A stretch of DNA of 5,491 nt. Source: Microbacteriaceae bacterium. GTDB taxonomy: Bacteria; Actinomycetota; Actinomycetes; Actinomycetales; Microbacteriaceae. The DNA lies in contig DMKW01000100.1 of NCBI GenBank assembly GCA_003454135.1, positions 15,585 to 21,075 of the forward strand, written 5' to 3'. The notes under the pieces are model-generated. The model made no database searches, was not told the DNA's origin, and worked only from the letters and a program-made list of their open reading frames with translations. This document shows positions 1 to 5,057 of the stretch, in pieces. Each line of letters begins with the position of its first letter. Positions within the stretch are counted from its first letter, which is position 1. The position numbers were made by a program, and so were the translations under genes.

Positions 1-605
1 TCGAGAAGGCGCACCCCGACGTCTTCAACCTGCTGTTGCAGGTGCTCGACGACGGACGGCTGACGGATGGGCAGGGACGCACCGTGGACTTCCGCAACGC
101 CGTGATCATCATGACCTCGAACCTCGGTTCGGAGTTTCTCGCCAGCCGTGGCGGTGCGCTCGGGTTCGTTGCGAGCGATTCGGCGAACGGGTTCGGGTCG
201 GACAAGGATCTGCGGGACCGCGTCATGGGCAAGCTTCGCGAGGCCATGCGGCCCGAGTTCCTCAACCGGATCGACGAGATTGTGCTGTTCCGCAAGCTCG
301 AGACAGAGCAGCTTCACGAGATCGTGCGGCTTTTGATCGGGGCGACCGAAGCGCGTCTTCGGGCCCAGAACATCACGCTGACCGTCACCGATGAGGCCGT
401 CGATTGGATTGCCGACCACGGTTACGAGCCCGAGTACGGCGCGCGACCGCTGCGTCGCGTCATCCAGCGCGAACTCGACGACAGGATCGCAGATCTTCTC
501 GTCTCCTCCGAACTCGAAGGCGGCGGCAACGTCGTCGTCGGAGTGAGCGGCGACAGCCTCGTGGTCGCACGCGGTCAGGATGCTGGGTTGCGGCTCGCGG
601 CATAG
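1..605 (+). CDS. Clp/Hsp100 AAA+ ATPase (ATP-dependent Clp protease ATP-binding subunit), C-terminal 200 residues, 5' truncated
   Basis: This is the C-terminal part of a class I Hsp100 unfoldase, which uses ATP to unfold proteins in the cytosol. The frame is open from base 3, and the start lies outside the window. It enters just after the Walker B motif of the second AAA+ domain (EKAHPDVFN). Visible next are LLQVLDDGRLTDGQGR, the sensor-1 Asn in MTSNLGS (visible residue 40), the arginine finger in RPEFLNRIDEIV (Arg 89) and the sensor-2 motif YGARPLRR (Arg 148). Between sensor 1 and the arginine finger is a short insert with Leu-Gly-Phe (residues 53-55, bases 159-167). This matches the [LIV]-G-[FL] loop by which ClpA and ClpC dock on ClpP, and which ClpB lacks. 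The segment is therefore more ClpC-like than ClpB-like, although LLQVLDDGRLTDGQGRTVDF also occurs in actinobacterial proteins labelled ClpB. The family is certain but the subtype is not, so no symbol is given. A hairpin terminator follows within 20 bases of the stop. Confidence 0.
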   Translation, partial: EKAHPDVFNLLLQVLDDGRLTDGQGRTVDFRNAVIIMTSNLGSEFLASRGGALGFVASDSANGFGSDKDLRDRVMGKLREAMRPEFLNRIDEIVLFRKLETEQLHEIVRLLIGATEARLRAQNITLTVTDEAVDWIADHGYEPEYGARPLRRVIQRELDDRIADLLVSSELEGGGNVVVGVSGDSLVVARGQDAGLRLAA

Positions 606-623
606 GAGTTGCCCACCACGCAA

Positions 624-653
624 GAGGGCGGCCTTCGCAGGAGGGCCGCCCTC
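624..653 (+). terminator. Intrinsic terminator hairpin after the Clp ATPase gene
   Basis: A perfect 10-base inverted repeat (GAGGGCGGCC at 624-633, GGCCGCCCTC at 644-653) extends inward by three more pairs, one of them G-U, to a 13-pair stem with a four-base GCAG loop (637-640). It begins 19 bases after the Clp stop codon. The downstream stretch (GTGCTGTTCCC) has only scattered T residues, as is common for terminators in GC-rich actinobacteria. It separates the Clp gene from the next plus-strand gene. Confidence 0.
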
Positions 654-759
654 GTGCTGTTCCCTCTCCGCCGGTGGGCCGACTTCGACCGCGCGAACTG
701 CTACTCGCGTGGGACCTTCGGCACTGTGGGCATGTGTCGGGCCATGCGACTCTGTGGCA

Positions 760-1374
760 ATGAGCCCCATCGTGCACATGGGCCGCGCCTCCCTCCACGA
801 GGATGCGACCGCCATAGCGCAGCCCGTGTCGCTGGATGCCCGTGCCCGCTTGCAATTTGTGCGGGAGTTGGCCCGCCGACTCCAAGCCTCTGCGCTCCCA
901 TCCCTGGGCAAGGTTGGGCGCCACATCGCGCTCCTCTCCAACGACCTGGCCGTTGGCGCCGACCAGAGCAACTTCGCGGCGCGGGATCGCGGCACGGAGT
1001 CGCGGCCCTTGGGCCGCGTCATGATCGTGACCGGACCAGACACGGGCGCATTCTCTCTCGCCCTCAACGTCACATCCTGCGTGGCGTGCGGGAACGACGT
1101 GTCTCTTGCGTTGACGTCACGTCCCGATTCGCAGGTGCGCGCGTTCCTGGACATGGTGCGACCGATGGGCGTGAAGATCGTGGACTGGGCGACCATCGCC
1201 GCGGAGGGTCGTTGGGCTTCGCTGCCGGACGACCTTCACATCGCCATCGTCACCAGAAGCCACGTTCTGATCGAGAACGCCGCGCCACGGCACTTTCCCA
1301 CCGATTGTCGGTATGCGGAAACCCGACGAACGCTTCTGCGGCTCTACCGCACGCCGGAGCCCGCGGTACTGTGA
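760..1374 (+). CDS. Hypothetical protein with a partial, degenerate aldehyde-dehydrogenase-superfamily-like segment
   Basis: I do not firmly recognise this 204-residue protein. Codon third positions in this frame are strongly G/C, which supports real coding. Residues 84-120 (PLGRVMIVTGPDTGAFSLAL, then a stretch ending CGNDVSLALTS) resemble the first cofactor-binding strands and helix of aldehyde dehydrogenases or gamma-glutamyl-phosphate reductase (ProA), typically G-P-x-N-x-P followed by AGN-x-V-x-x-K-P-S. Residues 157-167 (DDLHIAIVTRS) resemble the later FTGS strand. The conserved Asn is replaced by Thr95, the cofactor-binding Lys by Ala117, and the protein ends before any catalytic Cys or Glu could appear. 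If related, it is a pseudoenzyme or a remnant. The start is uncertain: ATG 760 is chosen, with ATG 778 as an alternative. Neither has a clear Shine-Dalgarno sequence, and the frame is open upstream to 580 through the Clp terminator, which argues against an earlier start. The acyl-CoA dehydrogenase gene follows after 49 bases and may be co-transcribed. I saw no clear promoter in 654-759. Confidence 0.
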   Translation: MSPIVHMGRASLHEDATAIAQPVSLDARARLQFVRELARRLQASALPSLGKVGRHIALLSNDLAVGADQSNFAARDRGTESRPLGRVMIVTGPDTGAFSLALNVTSCVACGNDVSLALTSRPDSQVRAFLDMVRPMGVKIVDWATIAAEGRWASLPDDLHIAIVTRSHVLIENAAPRHFPTDCRYAETRRTLLRLYRTPEPAVL

Positions 1375-1408
1375 CACTAAGCCGGTGCGTTTGCCATCCG
1401 CAGACCCC

Positions 1409-1418
1409 GGGAGAGGGG
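1409..1418 (+). promoter_or_regulatory. Ribosome binding site fixing the acyl-CoA dehydrogenase start
   Basis: The purine-rich run GGGAGAGGGG lies 5 bases upstream of ATG 1424. It supports that start over the longer in-frame extension back to base 1313, which would overlap the preceding gene. Part of the site can pair in a small hairpin (ACCCC at 1404-1408 with GGGGT at 1415-1419). Confidence 0.
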
Positions 1419-1423
1419 TTCTG

Positions 1424-3367
1424 ATGAGCACCAAGATTGAACAGCCATCCCCAACGACGGACCATCGCGGTCGCGAGGCGCGCGAGGCCGCTGAGGCGGC
1501 CCGGGAGAAGGAGTGGGATCGCCCGAGTTTCGCCAAGGGACTGTATCTCGGCGATTTTGATCTCTCGCTCATCCACCCGCATCCTCAGCCGGACTCGGAC
1601 TCCGCTCTCCGCGGCGACGCTTTCCTCGCCAGCTTGACCGCCTATTGCGAAGAACTGGATGGTGGTCGCATCGAGCGCGAAGACCGGATACCCGACGAGT
1701 ACATCGAGGGATTCACCAGTCTCGGAGTCTTCGGCATCAAGATACCCAGGGAGTATGGCGGGCTCGGGCTGCCCCTCGTCTATTACGGCAGGGCCCTCAT
1801 GGTGCTCGGCTCCGTTCATCCGAGTATCGGCGCGCTCGTTTCCGCGCACCAGTCGATCGGCGTGCCCGAGCCGGTTCACATGTTTGGAACGGAGGAGCAG
1901 AAGCGGGAGTTTCTTCCGCGCTGCGCGGCCGGCGCCATCTCGGCATTCCTGCTCACCGAGCCGGACGTCGGCTCCGACCCGGCCCGAATGACGTCGACAG
2001 CAACTCTTTCCGCCGATGGGTCTTCCTACCTGATCGATGGCGTGAAGCTGTGGACGACCAACGGGCCGATCGCGGAACTTCTGGCGGTGATGGCCAAGGT
2101 ACCCGCGCACGACGGTGGCCGAGGCGGCATCACCACCTTCATCGTCGAGGCGGCGAGCCCCGGTATCACCGTGGAGAACCGCAACCACTTTATGGGGCTG
2201 AGGGGCATGGAGAACGGCGTCACTCGCTTCGACCAGGTGCGCGTCCCGGTAGAGAATCGAATCGGCCTCGAAGGCCAGGGCCTGAAGATCGCCCTCACCA
2301 CGCTCAATACGGGCCGCCTCTCGATTCCGGCGATGTGCACGGCCGGCGGCAAGTGGGCGCTCAAGATCGCCCGCGAGTGGTCGACGCAGCGCGTTCAGTG
2401 GGGAAAGCCGGTGGGCGAGCACGAGGCTGTCGGCAAGAAGCTTGCCTTCATGGCGGCGACCACCTTCGCCCTGGAATCGGTGTTCGAGTTGTCGGCCGCC
2501 CTTGCGGATGCCGGATCCAAGGATGTGCGAATCGAGGCCGCTCTCGCGAAGCTCTGGTGCAGCGAGCTGGGCTGCACCGTCGCGGATGAGTTGGTGCAGA
2601 TCCGGGGCGGCCGCGGCTTCGAAACGGCCGCGTCCCTCGCCGCACGTGGTGAGCGCGCGGTTCCGGCCGAACAGCTGGTGCGCGACATGCGGATCAACCG
2701 CATCTTCGAGGGATCGTCCGAGATCATGCGCCTTCTGATCGCCCGGGAGGCGGTCGATGCCCACCTGGCTGCGGCCGGCGACCTTGCATCCGCGGATGCC
2801 AGCCGTCGCTCCAAGATCAAGGCGGCCGCGGCCGCGAGCGGCTTCTACGCGGGCTGGCTGCCGAAGCTCGCGATCGGCAAGGGCTCGCTGCCCACCTCCT
2901 ACCGCGAGTTCGGGCGGCTCGCACGACAGCTGCGCTACGTCGAACGTGCGTCTCGCGCACTCGCGCGGCGCACCTTCTATGCGATGACGCGGTGGCAATC
3001 GGGCCTCGAACAGAAGCAGGCGATTCTCGGTCGCATCGTCGACATCGGCGCCGAACTGTTCGCGATGTCCGCGGCGTGCACTCGAGCCGAAGCGCTGCGG
3101 TCGCGAGACCGCAACCAGGGGGATGCCGCCTACCAATTGGCCGAAGCCTTCTGCGAGCAGGCCAGGCTGCGGGTGGACGAACTCTTCCGCGGCCTGTCGC
3201 ACAATACCGACGGTGTCGATCGTGCCCTGGCCCGTTCCGTGATGGAGGGAAAAATCACCTGGCTGGAGCAGGGCGTGATCGACGCGTCGGAAGGCACCGG
3301 ACCGTGGATCGCGGCCGCGGCGAGCGGCCCGTCAACGAAGGAGAATGTGCATCGAAGTTACCGCTGA
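1424..3367 (+). CDS. Acyl-CoA dehydrogenase, long VLCAD/ACAD9-like type
   Basis: This complete 647-residue flavoenzyme should catalyse the FAD-dependent alpha,beta-dehydrogenation of acyl-CoA, the first step of beta-oxidation, passing electrons to an electron-transfer flavoprotein. The N-terminal helical domain contains IKIPREYGGLGLPLVYYGRA. The FAD and substrate signature FLLTEPDVGSD is at residues 175-185 and LWTTNG at 209-214. The beta domain is followed by GLKIALTTLNTGR and the second flavin signature QIRGGRGFE (392-400). The catalytic base is Glu429 in NRIFEGSSEIMRLL, the usual IFEG/YEG position. Residues of about 474-627 form the extra helical C-terminal domain that distinguishes the roughly 600-650-residue VLCAD/ACAD9-like enzymes from the 380-residue short- and medium-chain ones. 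In those enzymes it is linked to long-chain specificity and membrane association. The insert SLAARGERAVPAEQ before the catalytic segment looks typical of the bacterial branch. No frameshift or missing residue was seen. Substrate length is inferred, so fadE is not assigned. The last 10 bases overlap the convergent gene. Confidence 0.
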   Translation: MSTKIEQPSPTTDHRGREAREAAEAAREKEWDRPSFAKGLYLGDFDLSLIHPHPQPDSDSALRGDAFLASLTAYCEELDGGRIEREDRIPDEYIEGFTSLGVFGIKIPREYGGLGLPLVYYGRALMVLGSVHPSIGALVSAHQSIGVPEPVHMFGTEEQKREFLPRCAAGAISAFLLTEPDVGSDPARMTSTATLSADGSSYLIDGVKLWTTNGPIAELLAVMAKVPAHDGGRGGITTFIVEAASPGITVENRNHFMGLRGMENGVTRFDQVRVPVENRIGLEGQGLKIALTTLNTGRLSIPAMCTAGGKWALKIAREWSTQRVQWGKPVGEHEAVGKKLAFMAATTFALESVFELSAALADAGSKDVRIEAALAKLWCSELGCTVADELVQIRGGRGFETAASLAARGERAVPAEQLVRDMRINRIFEGSSEIMRLLIAREAVDAHLAAAGDLASADASRRSKIKAAAAASGFYAGWLPKLAIGKGSLPTSYREFGRLARQLRYVERASRALARRTFYAMTRWQSGLEQKQAILGRIVDIGAELFAMSAACTRAEALRSRDRNQGDAAYQLAEAFCEQARLRVDELFRGLSHNTDGVDRALARSVMEGKITWLEQGVIDASEGTGPWIAAAASGPSTKENVHRSYR

Positions 3368-3915
3368 GGTGGTGGTTCGTCTTCATTTCTGTCTATGCCG
3401 ACACGGTCGGGCACCGCTCGTGCGACCCGGTGGAGCCAGGAGACGGGTTCTGGCCATGACCTGCCAGTGGGAAGCCGCCGAAGCGTTCGCGCGAGAGAGA
3501 ACGTCGGCTCGCTCCCGAGAATGATCCGGGTGGGCGCCGCTTCGGCAAGCACGCCGAGCCACCAGTGCTTCCAGGTCGGCGCGAGGGTTTCTGTATCGAG
3601 GATGACGTAGTAGTCGGGCATGCTCATCGTGCCGCGATCGAGGGAGTCGAGGGCTCGATCCACCTCGAGGTCGAGCGTGCCGAGCGTCGCCAGGTCGTCG
3701 AAAAACTCCACCCAGGCGGATGCGACGTGGCCGAGCGGGTCATGATCGTGAACGACATAGGGGGCGTGCGTCTGGGAAATCCACTGCTGCACCTCGTCAT
3801 CGGTGGCGTCGGCCAGGGTCGCAGCGCGGACATTGGCGAACCGGCCAAGCGCGCCGATGAGAGTCGGCGCTTCCTCGCCGACGAGAACCAGGGTCGTGCT
3901 GTTCGGGCTCGCCAT
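3358..3915 (-). CDS. Conserved-looking hypothetical protein, 185 residues, unknown function
   Basis: I do not recognise a named family. The protein appears soluble and mostly acidic, with no signal peptide or membrane segment. It opens with a beta strand, TTLVLVGEEAP (residues 7-17), followed by a helix. Next come APYVVHDHDPLGHVASAWVE (51-70) and an acidic helical stretch FFDDLATLGTLDLEVDRALD (71-90). The PDYYVILDTET strand (100-110) leads into a Trp-rich helix, TWKHWWLGVLAEAAPTR (114-130). The C-terminal part is basic and Trp-containing (RRLPTGRSWPEPVSWLHR, 146-163) and ends in a charged, proline-rich tail that overlaps the dehydrogenase gene. The alternating strand/helix pattern hints at an alpha/beta fold, but that is only an impression. 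The protein-like composition and the G/C-rich third positions on this strand support it over plus-strand readings. ATG 3915 has no convincing Shine-Dalgarno sequence but has a possible -10 hexamer 6 bases upstream, suggesting a leaderless transcript. No functional partner lies beside it. Confidence 0.
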   Translation of the reverse strand: MASPNSTTLVLVGEEAPTLIGALGRFANVRAATLADATDDEVQQWISQTHAPYVVHDHDPLGHVASAWVEFFDDLATLGTLDLEVDRALDSLDRGTMSMPDYYVILDTETLAPTWKHWWLGVLAEAAPTRIILGSEPTFSLARTLRRLPTGRSWPEPVSWLHRVARAVPDRVGIDRNEDEPPPQR

Positions 3916-3921
3916 ATTCCG

Positions 3922-3927
3922 ATCTTA
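3922..3927 (-). promoter_or_regulatory. Possible -10 element for a leaderless transcript of the 185-residue protein
   Basis: Read on the minus strand, TAAGAT fits the actinobacterial TANNNT -10 pattern and is separated by six bases (CGGAAT) from the start codon ATG at 3915. That spacing would place the transcription start at or next to the A of the ATG. No good -35 hexamer was seen 16-18 bases further upstream, so the call rests on the -10 match and the weak ribosome binding site alone. Confidence 0.
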
Positions 3928-4031
3928 AGCGAGGCATTCCTGTCTGTGGTCTCAGCTCGAGAACGCCCGCCCCGGCCAGCTGTGCAGAGCGAGCCCGGGG
4001 TGGTCTCGAACGCGGGCAACAACAACTACCG

Positions 4032-4054
4032 CGCCGCGGTTGTCCCCCGCGGCG
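4032..4054. repeat. GC-rich inverted repeat upstream of the slipin gene
   Basis: CGCCGCGG (4032-4039) is perfectly complementary to CCGCGGCG (4047-4054), with a seven-base loop. The element lies about 115 bases before the slipin start. There is no T-tract on the plus strand. Read on the minus strand it is followed by a GT-rich run (GTAGTTGTTGTTG). It could be a transcript hairpin, an operator-like palindrome, or chance in GC-rich DNA. Confidence 0.
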
Positions 4055-4154
4055 GGGAGGCCCCTGCCCGTGCGAATTGGTCGAATGGCCTCTGGCCAAT
4101 CGCTCGAAGCGGAGAGACAATTACTCATCGGCGTCGGCGTGTGCTCGATGCCAT

Positions 4155-4158
4155 GGAG
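4155..4158 (+). promoter_or_regulatory. Ribosome binding site of the slipin gene
   Basis: GGAG lies 10 bases before ATG 4169, a slightly long but acceptable spacing. It supports ATG 4169 as the start, and the hydrophobic segment expected at the N-terminus of a slipin begins directly after it. Confidence 0.
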
Positions 4159-4168
4159 ATGAATTCTC

Positions 4169-5020
4169 ATGATCGTTTACATTGTGGTTGTGGTGATTGT
4201 CGTCATTCTGGCGATCATTATTCTTGCCAACGCGATTCGGGTCGTCAAACAGTACGAGCGAGGGGTGGTCCTGCGGTTCGGGCGCCTGACCGGGGTGAGG
4301 GAGCCGGGGCTGCGGTTCATCATTCCCGCGGTCGATGTGCTTCACCGTGTGTCGTTGCGAATCGTGACCCTGCCCATCCAGTCGCAGGGCATCATCACCC
4401 GTGACAACGTCAGCGTGGGGGTGTCGGCCGTCGCTTACTTTCGGGTCGTCGATCCGGTGAAGTCGGTTATTGCGATCGAGAACGTGCACGCCGCGATCGA
4501 CCAGATCGCGCAGACGACGCTGCGCAAGGTCGTCGGCCAGCACAGTCTGGATGAAACGCTTGCCGATACGGACTCACTGAACCTCAATATCCGCGAGATC
4601 CTCGATGTGCTGACCCTGGACTGGGGTGTGGAGGTCACGCTGGTCGAGTTGAAGGACATCCTGTTGCCGGATTCGATGAAGCGGGCCATGGCCAAACAGG
4701 CCGAAGCAGAACGTGAGAAGCGGGCGAAGATCATTGCGGCGGAGGGGGAGTCGCTCGCCGCAGCCGCGCTGGGCGCGGCATCGGACACGATGATGGCGCA
4801 TCCGCTGGCACTGCAGCTGCGGAATTTGCAGAGCCTGGTGGAGATCGGTGTCGACAAGAACACCGTGGTCGTCTTCCCCGCGCCGCTGATGAGCACGATC
4901 GGCGAGCTCGGCAGCTTCCTGGCCAGGGAAACCGCGGCCAGCGCGGCGCAGCTCGATGGCGATGCCCTCGTGGTACCGCACCCCTCGACGCCGCCGCGCT
5001 CCGTGCCGGACGTGGCCTGA
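4169..5020 (+). CDS. Slipin/stomatin-type SPFH-domain membrane protein
   Basis: This complete 283-residue protein belongs to the slipin branch of the SPFH (stomatin, prohibitin, flotillin, HflK/C) family. These proteins oligomerise at the membrane and organise membrane domains or control associated proteases. Residues 2-20 form one very hydrophobic Val/Ile-rich segment. The SPFH domain follows: QYERGVVLRFGRL (28-40), PGLRFIIPAVD (46-56), QGIITRDNVSVGVSAVAYFRV (73-93), AQTTLRKVVGQHSLDE (114-129) and WGVEVTLVELKDILLP (152-167). A charged helix then begins AMAKQAEAEREKRAKIIAAE (173-192), typical of the stomatin oligomerisation coiled coil, and leads into PLALQLRNLQSL and VVFPAPL (233-240). The tail after 250 is Ala/Pro-rich and probably disordered. 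Length and motif order are normal for the family. Slipin genes are often next to an nfeD-type membrane protease gene, but none is visible on either side here. The first 20 codons are richer in A/T than the rest because they encode Ile and Val. Confidence 0.
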   Translation: MIVYIVVVVIVVILAIIILANAIRVVKQYERGVVLRFGRLTGVREPGLRFIIPAVDVLHRVSLRIVTLPIQSQGIITRDNVSVGVSAVAYFRVVDPVKSVIAIENVHAAIDQIAQTTLRKVVGQHSLDETLADTDSLNLNIREILDVLTLDWGVEVTLVELKDILLPDSMKRAMAKQAEAEREKRAKIIAAEGESLAAAALGAASDTMMAHPLALQLRNLQSLVEIGVDKNTVVVFPAPLMSTIGELGSFLARETAASAAQLDGDALVVPHPSTPPRSVPDVA

Positions 5021-5057
5021 TCGGCCGGGCGCCGACCGCGCCTCGCCGACCGGTCAG
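5017..5057. terminator. Possible bidirectional terminator between convergent slipin and thioesterase genes
   Basis: TGATCGGCCG (5018-5027) pairs with CGACCGGTCA (5047-5056) at nine of ten positions, counting one G-U pair, and C5017-G5057 adds one more. A second stem, GGCGC (5028-5032) with GCGCC (5038-5042), stacks inside after a four-base bulge. The outer arms contain the stop codons of both flanking genes. There is no real T-run on either side, so terminator activity is inferred from position and structure. Confidence 0.

Larger units (their letters stand above)
3916..4168. other. Divergent intergenic region between the unknown protein and the slipin gene
   Basis: This 253-base region separates two divergently transcribed genes and must hold promoters for both. 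It contains the possible minus-strand -10 element at 3922-3927, a perfect GC-rich inverted repeat at 4032-4054, and a smaller overlapping pair of repeats at 4076-4100 (ATTGG...CCAAT enclosing TGGCC-TCT-GGCCA). I could not identify a convincing -35/-10 pair for the slipin gene. No small gene with a credible start and composition was seen. Confidence 0.

Noticed and set aside
580..759. N-terminal extension of the ALDH-like protein back to base 580
   Set aside because: It would overlap the end of the Clp gene and read through the terminator hairpin, and the added residues (Cys/Arg/Gly-rich) do not look protein-like.
1313..1423. Longer start for the acyl-CoA dehydrogenase
   Set aside because: It would overlap the upstream gene, and the added residues look like no known part of the family. 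ATG 1424 has a good ribosome binding site and a normal N-terminus.
609..1424. A 271-codon plus-strand frame overlapping the ALDH-like gene
   Set aside because: The translation is dominated by Arg, Gly, His and Pro, typical of an off-frame reading of GC-rich DNA, and it begins at the Clp terminator.
1250..3202. A 650-codon open frame on the minus strand opposite the acyl-CoA dehydrogenase gene
   Set aside because: Its codons lie exactly back-to-back with the dehydrogenase codons. In GC-rich genes this antisense frame stays open because the sense codons TTA, CTA and TCA are rare. The translation is rich in Arg, Gly, Ala and His with no domain, while the plus-strand protein has every family motif.
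4016..4025. CAA-type triplet repeat (CAACAACAAC)
   Set aside because: Three to four units only; this is within what chance would give and too short to call a functional repeat.
3565..4404. A 279-codon plus-strand open frame spanning the unknown minus-strand gene and the start of the slipin gene
   Set aside because: It is antisense to one credible gene and overlaps another in a different frame. Its protein has no coherent domain, and its part over the slipin gene is low-complexity Arg/Gly-rich.
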